A DNA stretch of 64,000 bases, from the NCBI GenBank assembly GCA_947095535.1, contig OX352772.1, forward strand, positions 98,576,934 through 98,640,933. The letters are read 5' to 3'. Of this stretch, positions 39,265 to 50,612 are shown piece by piece. Every line of letters starts with the position of its first letter. Within the stretch, counting starts at the first letter, position 1. The notes under the pieces are model-generated. The model had not been told where the DNA came from. It saw nothing but the letters and a program-made list of their open reading frames with translations, and searched no databases. Source of the stretch: Poecilobothrus nobilitatus. Its lineage: Eukaryota > Arthropoda > Insecta > Diptera > Dolichopodidae. A program made the translations under genes and the position numbers.

Positions 39265-40250
39265 ACTGATGTTTTTGAAAACTTTCGAAAAATATGCTAC
39301 AAAATCTATTCTTTAGATCCTTCAAATTTTTTACTACCCCAGAGTAGATAGGTAGGCAAAACTCCCTTTTGAGTCATAAGTTTAATTTTTTCATTATTAT
39401 TGAATTATTTTTTTATATGAAACAAATCGTTTTCATTTAAATTTTTACATAAAGAATCAAGACCAGAAGCCATAAATCTAAAGCTATCGAGAAAACATAA
39501 ATAAAATGAATGATTTTTATCTATTGTAATTTTTTTAGATAATGAAATATGACGTTCTATATTCAAAGGAATGACACCAGTATGTCCATTCACTTCGTTT
39601 AGTTCTTTAAATAAAAGATGGCAATCACAGCCGGAAAAATTGTGAAAAAATATAGGAAAATAATTTGACCGCCTATATAATAAATTACATTTAGAATGAG
39701 AGGGTTCTCTATAATTCCCAGTAAAGTGACAATGGTCTTTAATTCTGTCATTAAAAGCTAAATGCTTACCACATATGTGACAATTTTTCTGAATTAATTG
39801 TTGAAGCTGCTCATCAAGTGTTAACAGATTCATTGGCTTTGGCATCATAAATATATTTTTATATAATTCATTGTATGTTTTTGTTAACGATATGACAAAT
39901 TCCTTACACAGTTAGATCCAACAAACTCTTTGTAACAGCTTTGATTATCATCAAAAGAACATTTAATGTAGTACGAGAAAGCTACTGGAACATGTTGATG
40001 AATATTTATTGTTGAAGACATCATTGGATTAGAACTGCATGTTGCAATAGGTTGTAAAATACTCTCAGCATCGGCATAAATAACAAAAGGTGTTTCTAAT
40101 TGTTGTTGATAATTGTTAAACTCGAGTGTATTTTTCTCAATAGATGGAAGCTTTGTAACCATTTTATTGTACTCAATTTTGTGTAAATCACGCTGTTGCG
40201 TAATGTATAAAAATGTTGCATGAAATGCCAGACAATGAAATTTAAAAAAG
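39265..40250 (-). pseudogene. POLB: Protein-primed DNA polymerase B of Polinton A, N-terminal half
   Basis: On the minus strand: CLAFHATFLYITQQ near 40230, then the first exonuclease motif (FVIYADAES, near 40085). After a frameshift follows a cysteine/histidine segment (CHICGKHLAFNDRIKDHCHF, with GNYREPSHSKCNLLYR) and a second exonuclease motif (HNFSGCDCHLLF). The end is GVLPTYLLWGSKKFEG plus weak homology up to the edge of element B at 39264. This is the proofreading half of the polymerase whose palm half lies at 13077-14262. Frameshifts near 39890 and stops near 39315 show decay. Confidence 0.85.
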
Positions 40251-41058
40251 GATAATCTTTTCCAAAAGCAATAAATTTACATGGTATTTTTTTTTCACAT
40301 TTTGTAAAATAGAATGGTCCTGCAACCTCATATTTTTTAGGATTATTCTTAATAACTTTTTTTTTTTTTTTAGGTAGTTACGTTTTCTAACCACAAAATC
40401 AATAATCAATATAAATTAATGAAACAACAAGAACTTGGCAAATTTATAATTTATGCTTTATTAAGTATAGAAATACTCCGTTAAATTATAAAATAATAAT
40501 AATAAATATGTACTAACCAATGTTGCAACATATTAGAAAAAAAAAAATTACTAAATAAAAAATGTGCTGCCTGTGATGTGTGTGTGATTGCATGTTAAAA
40601 GTTTTAAGTATGTTAATAACACACATATGTTTAGTGAGTCAAATGAATGTGCAACAATGTAATATGTAAATAGTCAAATCAATGTTTTTTTTTTTTTTAT
40701 TATGTCTTGCAATGACGCTTACATTTCATTTTATATTTTATTTTAATAACAACTAATTTATACATTGAAAGTTGCAATAGGTATTGCATAATAAATTCAT
40801 AAATATTTGATGTGTAATATTTGTGGTTGAATGTGTGTTCATTATAATTACAAATAAATTGATATTGGATACAAAAAAAAAAAAAAAATTTAATGATATT
40901 ATATCATGTTAAAAACATAGTAGGTAGGGAGGTGATTTTCCTTGTTCTATAATATTTTACAAATGTATATAAACTGATGTAATTAATAACTTATTTCAAA
41001 ACAAAATAAGTCCATATTGAAAAAAGCCACAAAAAAAAAAAACAAAACAAATATAAAA
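40251..41058. other. AT-rich non-coding region
   Basis: Apart from possible further N-terminal polymerase sequence up to about 40370, no gene is supported. Poly(A)/(T) runs occur at 40349, 40686, 40872 and 41031. Confidence 0.45.
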
Positions 41059-41418
41059 ATGGTAAGATTTTTTTTTTTTTTTCTTATTCTTAAATTAATT
41101 CTATATTGTTTTCTATATCTATTTATATATATATATATATATAATTTCGCAGGCTTTTATTGAAAACTTAATTTCGTTGGGGAAAGGTGAAAATGAACCA
41201 TACTGAAATATTGATTTTTTGATGAAAGATAAAATGTATGAGGTGCTATCATGGAGATTTTTTGACACGAAAAGAGGACAAACAGTCACAATTGGCCGAA
41301 TTAAATAGTACTTATTTTTATTTTAAATTTACGGGACGTGACAAGGACAGATGGAATATGACATTGTTTGACCTTATTCCTGCTGTAGACATAAATTCTC
41401 AAGAAAAATTATTAAAAT
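41059..41418 (+). pseudogene. Small Polinton-associated gene with an intron right after its ATG
   Basis: An ATG at 41059-41061 is followed directly by GTAAGA, a pyrimidine-rich 90-bp stretch and TTTCGCAG at 41151. Joining these puts the ATG in frame with AFIENLISLGKGENEPY, a TGA, then DFLMKDKMYEVLSWRFFDTK and RGQTVTI. A frame change gives LAELNSTYFYFKFTGRDKDR to a stop at 41418. The strand pattern (MYEVLSWRFF-TK-G) resembles the OB-like proteins mentioned for 19934-20437. Both the splice reading and the fold are inferences. One stop and one frameshift make it a pseudogene in any case. Confidence 0.4.
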
Positions 41419-41473
41419 AAAAATATATATTAGTAATGTTCTTTAGTTTTTTTATTTACCCCCTATCGCTCTC

Positions 41474-41577
41474 CATAGGCATCAACGTCTTATTTCAGCA
41501 GGACCGGCTCCGACATGGTTCTTCCGGAAGAGCGATGTCGGAGCCGGCCCTGCTGAAATAAGACGTTGATGCCTATG
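41474..41577. repeat. Near-perfect 43-bp inverted repeat (hairpin/cruciform)
   Basis: Arm 41474-41516 pairs with 41535-41577 with a single mismatch (G-U in RNA). The 18-base loop contains a further 10-bp palindrome, CTTCCGGAAG. GC content is far above that of the surroundings. Confidence 0.9.
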
Positions 41578-42171
41578 ACCGGCAACGGACTTTCAGAGGA
41601 CTGGTTCTAGAAACAAACTTCCGGAGGACCAATTCTGGCAACGGACTTCGGGAGGACAGATTCTGGCAACGGACTTCCGGAAGACTTGCTCTAACAATGT
41701 TGCCGGGTCTTGGGAACTAGCGCCTAAGTGCCCGAGCGCCCGTGGGGGCTGAGGACCCAGGGCTGCGACGGGCGTCATCGCCATGTCTCCGGGTAAACTG
41801 TTGCCAGAATTTAGCGTTGATTTACAACAAAAAAAAAATATTTGTTAAAATAAAACATTAAGAAAGAAAAAAAAAAAATAATAATAACAATCTGCGAGAG
41901 AGAGAGAGTCAGAGAGAGACAGCAAGTTTTCTCTCATAGTCAAGCGGATGAAGTCAGATTGTTTTTTTTTGAAACTGTCTTTAAAGATCCGATGAAGCGA
42001 GGATTTGAAAAATTTTTCCATTCTGTATAATCTTTAGGTATCCCCCCACCAGATGGTTCCTGAAATCCAAAGTATAAATAAAATGCTTATGCTGATGCTG
42101 ATGCTGCTGCTGCTACTGCTACTGTTTACTGTTACACTATTGGTTTATTTTAATATATAGTAAAGAATAAA
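41578..42171. other. GC-rich island with short tandem repeats, then microsatellites
   Basis: 41578-41700 repeats GGCAACGGACTTC(C/G)GG(A)GGAC-like units about four times; 41700-41800 remains GC-rich. 41886-41922 is (GA)n, and 42080-42125 is a GCT/GAT trinucleotide run. No gene is seen. Confidence 0.6.
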
Positions 42172-42650
42172 ATGAACAGAAACAGCAACAAGAACAACAG
42201 CAGCAGCAGCAGGAGGGCTAGAGTTGATTTACAATTTGTTATTGGAAATAATAGACAATATTTTTTAAAAGAATTTTCTATGATATCGGATGGTTCTCTT
42301 GTACCAATGCTATTTGTGTTTAAAGCACCATATTCATTTGAAGAATTAAAATTTGATGCTAAACAACAAAATGAATACAACAAAAAGAAAATTAATATGT
42401 TAACCATGACTGAAATAATGGTTTTATAGAATATTTACAATTAAAAAATATCTTAGAGAAACATTTAACATCATTCGATATCATTTACGTAAAAGGTAAA
42501 AAAAAAACAATTTTTAGATAGATTTTTATCAAATTCAATAGTAGAAGTTATCAATTTAGATAATAAAATTCCACCTCTACAAAAACTAAGGAATTTCATC
42601 ACCATTTGTCCCCACCTTCATAATACGGAAAATTTGCAAGATGTGCTGTA
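42172..42650 (+). pseudogene. Unknown DLQ-type protein (copy near element D)
   Basis: MNRNSNKNNSSSSRRARVDL starts with a tract encoded by AAC/AGC repeats, then VDLQFVIGNNRQYFLKEF and FKAPYSFEEL, like the gene at 15240-15663. The frame is lost near 42425; pieces of the continuation, such as IIYVKGKKK and CPHLHNTENL, follow in other frames. Function unknown. Confidence 0.5.
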
Positions 42651-42712
42651 AAAAATTGTATGAATTTTATGAAATATATGTTTTTAATAAAAGATAATAA
42701 TAAAAATTGGCT

Positions 42713-43045
42713 TTAAAAAATATTTGTTTTTTTTATTGTTGACCAATATATTTTTTCAGACATAAATAATGGTATTTCATAAAAGAGCCGGGAATAGTTG
42801 CATTGAGCTGTATGTAAATTCATAGGAATATCGAAATCTTCTTGTTCCAGTTTAAGCTTATTCTTTGCAATACATCTCTCAAAATATTTTAATACATATT
42901 CTCGTACATTCAATTCCGCTCCATTGTTATATGACATCATTGCTTGAATAAAGTCTAACATAAGACAAAATCGTGTATACTCGTGTATACTCTATATCTA
43001 GTTCCAATGTAAGTTTTTTAGTTGTTCCTCCAGCATAATTAAATT
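42713..43045 (-). pseudogene. 148-aa-type protein, C-terminal part (element D)
   Basis: MLDFIQAMMSYNNGAELNVR...YVLKYFERCIAKN aligns with the C-terminal half of 29416-29862. It then runs 40 codons beyond the C end, so element C's end is shorter because it falls in the terminal repeat. Upstream, CGTGTATACT is duplicated (about 42972-42991), and the N-terminal half together with the protease is deleted. Confidence 0.7.
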
Positions 43046-43054
43046 TTTGAAATA

Positions 43055-43142
43055 GTTTTATATTTTTCTTTTATTCCAACCACAACAAGATTTTTTACAA
43101 ATATTGTATTGTTACCGTACGTATCTACTAGAGCACATGAAA
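43055..43142 (-). pseudogene. 121-aa-type protein, N-terminal remnant (element D)
   Basis: CALVDTYGNNTIFVKNLVVVGI-like sequence aligns with the first 30 or so residues of 30340-30705. The start codon is ATT instead of ATG, and the rest is deleted along with the protease. Confidence 0.6.
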
Positions 43143-43180
43143 TTTTCAAGTAAGTTGAATGGGTCGCCTGAACTTCCTTT

Positions 43181-44248
43181 TTATATGTTTACGTAAACGT
43201 TACGTTTTTTATCAATTTCGATATTAGCATCGAATTCTGCAAACACAATACATGTTAATGTTGAAGTTAATGGAGAACTCAGTCTTGCTTCAATCTTTAC
43301 TACTCCCTGGTTTAATAAACTCTGACATGTATCTGTTCCCGAGCCGTCTGCTGATAAATCAAAAGCCAGTATTGTATAACCTTTTGAAAATAGTTCTTTT
43401 GAAATTTGATCTCCTCTATCAGAATGATGTATACCTGTTCCGCTACATAATGTTAAATATGCACGAGAATTGTAAAGATTATTCAATGTGAAATTTGTTT
43501 CAATTGCAGAGTTTGGTGTAGGCACTCCATTCACATATAATATAAATTGTGTGAGATTTTGATGATCGAAATGGTATGGATTTTTTTATCTTTTACCATT
43601 GAAATTTTCATTATTAACCATACAAAATACTAGAGCTTTTAGTATTTGCCCTATAAAGATATTATCCAATGATATGTTGGAAGTGTTAGCTGGAATTGTA
43701 AATGTTTTGATTTCACTTCTGGTATAAAAATAATTCGCGTTAGCCTTTTCCAATACAGTATTATGTGCTATCAATATGCTAGGATTAATTGTTAAATGTT
43801 TCATGTATAACGTAGCTTCGAGAATTTTTAAATAGCTTTCATCAGCATCGTTAAAGAAAATAAAAAAATCTTGTTTCTCTAATGCTAAAGCACTTCGAAT
43901 GTCAACATTATTTAAAAATAATTAAAAATTACATTGTTTAATTAAAGAGTGTAATAAATTATTTACAACACTCGGCCGCGGAGCTACCCTTGCTTCATTT
44001 CCGGTTCCTATTTTATCGTTTGCACTCCAAACTGATCCATCTTTTTTTAATATTTGAACTTTAAATTTGATGTAGGTTGAGGATAAATCCCGATATGTAT
44101 CTCCATTACCAAGTGAAACAAATTCAATAGTTGACGGTAATGCCTCTAAAGAAGCTAAAAGATTGTATGCTACCTCTTCTGAACGCAAGATACTTGTTTA
44201 TACGGGTAATGACGCAAAAAGGTCAAGTTCAGGTTTCATACATTCCAT
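43181..44248 (-). pseudogene. PY: Major capsid protein (element D), broken
   Basis: Begins MECMKPELDLFASLPV with TAA in place of the next Gln, then aligns with element C's capsid protein. About 85 codons are missing after SLIKQCN (near 43922), and there is a frame break near 43585. The C-terminal 117 codons (43181-43534) are open. Sequence identity to C is high between the lesions, so the two belong to one family, with D older. Confidence 0.85.
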
Positions 44249-44255
44249 TTTTTAA

Positions 44256-44675
44256 TTGAATATATCAGAGGTTTTACTATGCTTTTTTTGTCGCTTTTTC
44301 GACTTTAAATGTATCTTTTTAGAAATTGCTCGTCCTTTTATAGTTCTTTGTCTTTTTATAGCTCTTTGTCTTCCACCATACATCGAATGCAGTTGGTCAA
44401 CTACTGATTTTCTATGTCGCCTTTGCTTTGATCAATTGCAGCTTCTTTTATGTTTGCACCAGATGATATATCATTAAAAATATTTTTGCTTGTGTTGACA
44501 GCCTTTTTTTTAATGATGTAAAAACTGGCTTTAAGTAACGAATTAAACTTCCGAATATATTTCCAAAACCACGACCTTTTTGTATAGCTGGATAAATTTG
44601 TAATAAAGGCCCTTTGATTCTTCCACCTACTTGAGAGGAATAATATCTCACGTAAGCTCTTTCCATGTTTGACAA
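44256..44675 (-). pseudogene. 146-aa-type minor virion protein (element D), broken
   Basis: MERAYVRYYSSQVGG start and the NIFGSLIRYLKPVFTS helix are kept. Deletions remove the GG-linked glycine segment and shift the frame near 44510 and 44415. The basic tail is recognisable to 44256. Confidence 0.75.
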
Positions 44676-44727
44676 GATATCATATTTGAGTAGTAGTATT
44701 TATATTGTTTCAATTGGGGACCAATCA

Positions 44728-45605
44728 ATGCTTTTTAAAATGTAATACAATTTTTGTTGGATAGTAACTGGAAACAAAATTTATTCCATCACCATATTGA
44801 TTGCAAATTTTAATCGCTATCGTTTCAAAACAATTTCTATAGATATGTAATGAACATTTTCAAATTCAATATTTGTACGTATTCTACAATTTTCTATATC
44901 TGAATAAATCATCACCATTCCATTCAATTCATCTGTATTATTAGTAACAGCTAATTTGAATAGTTCAGGTAATTTTGTTTTGAAATTTTTTATATTTTTT
45001 TCTGTTGAAATAATTCAGTTAATAATGTTTTGATATTATAACTCTGATTAACTTTTATATAGAAACTATCTTCATCAAACTTCTGCGATATTCGTATTAA
45101 ATCGCGTCGGTTAGATTCTGACACTTTTTTAAATGTTACTTCATCATAATTTTTAGAAGTAGAGATAGATATATGTCAAAACTTCATTAAAAAATTATTT
45201 GAAAACTTGGTTGCGAGTAAATCCCGGATTAGAAGTTATATTTTCCATAAGCGTTGGTAAAAAATTAAATTTCCAGTCATCCAAATGTAATTCCGAATCG
45301 TTATATGAATAATATGTGTAACCTATAGATTTGGTCACTTTAATTTTTTCAAGAGGTTTTTTAATGTTTCTTATGTAAACATTATATTGCCCAATATTGA
45401 TAAAAGCACATTACTCTTTGTTAAATTCTTCTGTTTGTAGGAAATCGTTCAGATATATTTCTGAAAGACCAACTTTCCAATTTCCATTTTTTAAATCAAA
45501 GTGAATACGTAATTTATTTTCGAATGAAGCTAAAGTGTTGTCTGGAAATAGTTTTAGATTATCATTGCTAAACAATGTTACATAGATGTCATCTTAACTA
45601 TCTAT
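44728..45605 (-). pseudogene. PX: Penton-like protein (element D), broken
   Basis: Aligns along its length with 32551-33489, but the start codon is ATA, a TAA follows three codons later, and there are indels near 45415, 45170, 45000 and 44890. The IYSDIV...RALR block is partly deleted. Confidence 0.8.
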
Positions 45606-45640
45606 CTTTGTTAAATTCTTCTAAAACATAAAATGTTGCA

Positions 45641-45948
45641 CTATTTATATGATGTCCATTCCGGCGTTGATGAAGTTCTTAGTTTTGGACTTCTTAGTAA
45701 TGGTTTTAGTTTTCGTTTTTTTGTTTCAGGAAACTGTGAAAGTATAGTTGAGGATATTGTACTACCGGCCGATCTTAGTATCTTCTTCTTTTCAGGAGAT
45801 GGTACAGCAATGGTAATAACATCACCGCTCGGTTTTTCAAACATTCAATAATCAGAGCTTAGAGATGGTTTTTCCACTAATTTTTCATCTTTCAACATTT
45901 CAGTTTGAGCTAATTTTTTTAATGAATTTTCATCATCCAAATCGTATA
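45641..45948 (-). pseudogene. 235-aa-type protein, C-terminal part (element D)
   Basis: MFEKPSGDVITIAVPSPEKK to STPEWTSYK matches the end of 33525-34232. Upstream the gene is cut at about 45948, where repeat R1 begins, so the ATPase side of D has been lost. Confidence 0.75.
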
Positions 45949-46925
45949 TGTATATCAATATCATATAAATAAAAATTCTTCAAGCAACTGTTATATTGTT
46001 TATTTATTTATATTTTTTTATACTACGCATTATATCCTCAACAATTTCAAATTATCGAGTAAAACAAAATGCAAAAAATACGTTAAAGAAATTTTTTAGA
46101 AAATTTGAAAAAATCAAGCAACACTTTCGTCAATTATAAAGTAACCCTATATTATTAAAAAAAGTTGTTAACAGAAATAAGAGCATAATGCTGAAGCTTT
46201 ATTTTTTATGTATTACTTCAAAAAAATTTTAACAGGTGTTCAAGTTACAGGTGTTTAAAAATAGGAAATTTTCAGTTTTTGACCCCTTACAGCTCCTAAA
46301 CGGGGGGTGATAGAAAAAAAATTTCTGAAATGGCTCATACTTATTTTCAAAGTTCTAACTTCTGTCAAAATTCGCAACTTAAAAAGGTTTCCAACTTAAA
46401 CCGTTCAGAAGATAGAAAGGTTAAAGGATTTTGCAATAATTCAGTTTCGCATGACGGTAAATTAAACACCGTATAGCACAAGTATATATTTATTATATAA
46501 ATGTTTGTAAAGCTCATAATAGCACCTATCGTTTGGAATTTTCAGATTGAAGATATATCTAATAGAGTATATCTTATATTGTTATTATAGTGTTATAACA
46601 ATTTAAATATAGAGATTTTTCGAACTTTGGGAGCTGTAGTTCCTTAACGGATGGGGCTACAGAAAAATTAATATTTTTATGATATCTATCAGCAGTTAAA
46701 AACTCATGGTTCTATTTCAAAAAAATTGTGGAGATTTAAAAATTAGTTGTTAGGGAGCTACTCGAAGTTTTGGTCGGAACGTAACCAAAAAAAATAGGGA
46801 AGCTACAAATTGCTTTCAGAATATTTTGTGGAAATGTCAAGATTCTAGCTTTCTTAATTTTTGAGTTAGCGTGCTGACGAACAGACGGTCGGACATGGCG
46901 TAATCGACTCAGATTTGATTGATTT
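45949..46925 (-). repeat. Interspersed repeat R1, copy a
   Basis: Reverse complement of most of 52480-53430. Shared words include GTTAGCGTGCTGACG, AACAGGTGTTCAAGTTACAG and CCTTACAGCTCCTAAACG. It ends with the (GTCC)n region near 46890. No coding capacity. Confidence 0.8.
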
Positions 46926-47756
46926 GAATTAATATATCAAATATATGTACCTATTTAAACAATGATGTGATGTAGCCTTTTTTTTAAATTTCGATTCGAA
47001 ATTTTTAACAGTCCAGTAACAATTTTCCCTTATTAAAACCAATATACATAAAATAATCAAGAATCATTTTTCTATGGTTGTAACATTCACCTTTTGATTG
47101 GAACCAATCTGTCTGGGTATTCGTTATTTTTTTAAAGCCAAAAAAAAAAATTTTTACAGTATTACAGTTACAGTTTATTCGTTAAAAAATAAAAAAATTA
47201 TATTTTAAGATAAACATTTACGTGCACTATGTAAATTTTAATGTAGTAAATAGTAATATCAAATATGTATAATGCATACATACTCATTATTCTATTCTTT
47301 GGAAAATGAATTTTTTTTTTTGCTTCGCTTTTTTGTTGTAATTTTCTTCTTTCCGTTTTCCTTCAGACAGAACATTCCATGACAAAACAATAACAAATTT
47401 CTGTTATTATATTATATGCAAATTGTTGTAACATAACACTGCCTAATTTACGAACTCATCTTTGAAATATATTAAATTTTTTCTTTTGTGGATCTGTATA
47501 CGTTATAGTATATAGTTATTAGTTTGTGCTATTACTCTATTATTTAAGAAAATATGTTTCATAAAATTGCGTACCTACATATGTAAATTTATATGTATGT
47601 ATGCAGTATGGCATTCAAGAAAAAAATATTTTATCGAATCATATAAATTTTAATATTAATACAATACAGCAAAAAATATACTTTTGACATTTTAATGTAA
47701 ATATTGCATGTGGCGGTTTTGATGTGCCTCATTAATTTATATGAGGTACACATTTT
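46926..47756. other. AT-rich non-coding region with an R4 repeat copy
   Basis: No gene. 47340-47465 carries a diverged copy of the repeat seen again at 48750-49260 (GAACATTC, AACAATAACAAATTT, CGAACTCAT). Confidence 0.5.
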
Positions 47757-48720
47757 TATACCCTCCAATTAAAGTATAGGGTATATTAACTTTGGTATGG
47801 AGTTTGTAACCTCCAAAAGGAAGCGAGTTAGATATGGACATGTATATATATTCTGAATCAGGATCACCTCCTGAGTCCGTCCGTCCGTTCGCACGATAAC
47901 TCAAAAACTAGTAAACCTTGATGAAATTTATATAGTAGGTTACTAATTACGAAAGGAAGGCTGAGTTCGAATCTGGACAAAATCGGTCCATGGGTTCGAA
48001 TTCTGGAAGCTACCGAATGATTCCGGAGCAAACGAGATATCTCCAAAACCAACAAAGACAGTACCTTTAAATTTTTTACAATGATGTTCCTTCCCGTTTG
48101 ATTTATGTCTCTGAAAATTAAGAGGATTTGGTCAATGGGTTTGGATTTTGGAAGCTTCCGAACGAGTCCCAGAGTAAAAGAGTATATCTCCACAACCAAC
48201 AAAGATAGAATCTTTATGTTGAGTACAAGGGTGTTCCGTTATGTTTCCTTTTCTGTAAAATTGGAAACTGACATTTGAAAGAATTTGAACTATGGGTTCA
48301 TATTTTGGAAACTTCAGGACGAGCACAAGACCAAACGAGCATATCTCCAAAACCAACAAAAGTAAAACCTTTAAATTTATTACAATGGTGTTCTGGCATG
48401 TTTTCTTTATGTCTCTGAGATGGATTTGATGAATTGGAGTGGCAATTCGGGTTGAGACCTGACACGCGCCTCCCAAGGACTAACAAGCATATCTTCGAAA
48501 TTAATAAAGATAGAAACTTGAAATTTTTTACAAGGGTGTCAAGCATATCCCAAGAGGATGCCTCTTTTACGTTTCTGAAATTCGAGTTGAATAAGACAGA
48601 AAAGGGAAAAGGTTCAAGCAGCTGTCAACAAACTTATGGATTTTTAATGTAATTCGAATTATTCAGGTGTGGGGTATTAATAAGTCGGTTGCATCGACTT
48701 GCTGTTTTGTTTTAATACAT
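47757..48720. repeat. Interspersed repeat R2, copy 1
   Basis: Starts TTTTTATACCCTCC with an inverted TATACCC/GGGTATA pair and AACTTTGGTATGG, and includes GTCCGTCCGTTCG. It then has several ~130-150-bp internal units (ATCTCCAAAACCAACAAAG), and ends AAGTCGGTTGCATCGACTTG. The open frames on its minus strand only reflect the repeats. Confidence 0.75.
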
Positions 48721-48749
48721 ACATACATAACCATACACATGCGACTATG

Positions 48750-49260
48750 CTAGATGAGTTCGTAAATTATGCACTGTAAACTGTTATACACAAAATTGAT
48801 TTTGTTGCTATTTTCTTCTTTTCTTTTTTTCAGAACATTCAATGAAAAAACAATAACAAATTTGTGTATAATATAAATATTATATTATATATAAATTGTT
48901 GAAGTGCCGAAAAAAAAGAAACAACAAACAATTAAAAATAAAAAACATCATTAATTTATGAGGTACACATTTTTTTAATACATACATATGCGAAATGAGT
49001 TCGTAAATTAGGCACACTAGAACAACATTTATACATAACACAAATTTATTATTGTTTTTTCATTGAATGTTGTACTGCAGAAAAAAAAAAGAAGAAAATC
49101 ATAACAAAATCATTTTTGTGTTATACAGAAAGCGGAGCAACATTCAATGAAAAAATAATAACAAATTTGTTTATAATATAAATATTATATGTGAATTATT
49201 GAAGTGCCGAAAAAAGAGAAACAACAAACAATCCAAAATAAAAAAAATCTTATCTCAAAA
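48750..49260. repeat. Repeat cluster R4, direct and inverted copies
   Basis: 48830-48955 and 49138-49255 are direct copies of about 120 bp (AACATTCAATGAAAAAA, GAAGTGCCGAAAAAA). An inverted partial copy lies between them at about 49010-49075. Confidence 0.65.
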
Positions 49261-49504
49261 ATAATAATTTTGTTCTCTTTATTTCTCTTTCTTATTTTCC
49301 CCTATTATATTAGTTAAAAAGATCAATGTTAAATCTGCTTGGTTACAAAACTTTAGTGTAATATTATTATAGATAAATTATTGTATCCTATAATAGGTAT
49401 AAAATGTAACAAATCTCAATTTTTAATATTTTGTTTTTACTTTCGTAAATATAATATTAAAATATATTATATTATACCAGACACGGCATATATATAAAAA
49501 TGTA

Positions 49505-49625
49505 AGTAAGTTTTTTTTTTTTTTTTTTTTTTTTCCTAAGGGAGGTGGGAATCTTCCAAAGACACCAAGAATTTCTCCCTTGGTAGTGTCAGATTCTTAC
49601 TAATTAAACCCACCTCCCCCTTTAG
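49505..49625. repeat. Short repeat R3, copy 1
   Basis: A long T run, then AGGGAGGTGGGAATCTTCC and CCAAAGACACCAAGAA, flanked at the far side by CCCACCTCCCCC, so the ends are inverted. A second copy interrupts the LINE at about 59955-60030. Nothing recognisable lies in 49626-50019. Confidence 0.65.
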
Positions 49626-50019
49626 TCAATACAATAGGATGAAACCCTTACCTGTGAACGCAGCATATTGGCTAGGGAGTAGGGATAGGAAAGGATAGGA
49701 AATGGATACGGAAACAATGAATTGGGAGTGGGACTGTAAGGATAAACAATAAATCTGCCTATTATTATTACTATTTCGCTAACAGTGACTAAAGCCGTCA
49801 CAACAGCTACAACATGTAGTAGTAGTATATAGTAACTACATGAGGTAATTATTGAAGACAACCCCCACTGTCACTGTAGCGGTTACTATTATTGGTATTA
49901 GTATTCTTATTAATATTATTAGTATAGAAGATAAATAACAACAATTATGATTAGAGACGATCGGTACAGATCGGAACTATAGTGAGACTGAGAAATAAGA
50001 ATGAAGAGAACTGCTTTTC

Positions 50020-50612
50020 ATACCCTACACTTAAAGTATAGGGTATATTAACTTTGGTATAGTGTTTGTAACCATCAAAAGAAAGCGAATTAAATATGAA
50101 CATGTATATATATTCTCAATCAGGATCACCTCCTGATAACTCAAAAAATAATGATGCTATCTTGATGAAATTTATACTGTAGCTTAACAATGACTAAAAA
50201 AAGGCGGGATTGCAAATGGGCGAAATCGGACCATGGGTTCGGGTACCTCACAACTCCCAAAACCGAACAAGCATATCTTCAAAATTAATAAAGATAAAAA
50301 CTTGAAATTCGATACAAGAATGTTCTACCCTGTTCTGATAATGTCTCTAAAATTTGAGATGAATTGGGGTGGTGGTCCGGGTAGCTTCACACACTTCCCA
50401 AGATCTAACAAGCATATCTTCGAATTTAATAAACATAGAAACCTGAAATTTTGTACAAAGGTTGTAAAAGCATTTATTTTTTTTAGCTTATATTAAATAC
50501 CTAACTAAAATAACTTATGGATTTTTAATTTAATTTGAATTTTTTAGGTGTAGGGTATAAATAAGTCGGTTGCATCGACTTACTGTTACATTTACTTGTT
50601 TTTATTTTGTTT
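50020..50612. repeat. Interspersed repeat R2, copy 2
   Basis: Same start (TACCCTACACTTAAAGTATAGGGTATA) as copy 3, split here as an inverted pair, and the same end (GTCGGTTGCATCGACTTACT, GTTACATTTACTTG). The internal minisatellite is shorter, with about three units. Confidence 0.75.

Noticed and set aside
14265..39269. Six-base target duplication around element B
   Set aside because: TGGGCC on the left and GACTGA on the right do not match, and shifting the boundary by a few bases does not help.
42150..42407. 85-codon minus-strand Leu-rich frame
   Set aside because: Antisense of the AAC/AGC repeat and DLQ-type gene at 42172.
47864..48546. Overlapping open frames with repeated LLVLEIC-like segments
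   Set aside because: They reflect the internal units of repeat R2 and recur at 62500-63460; not genes.
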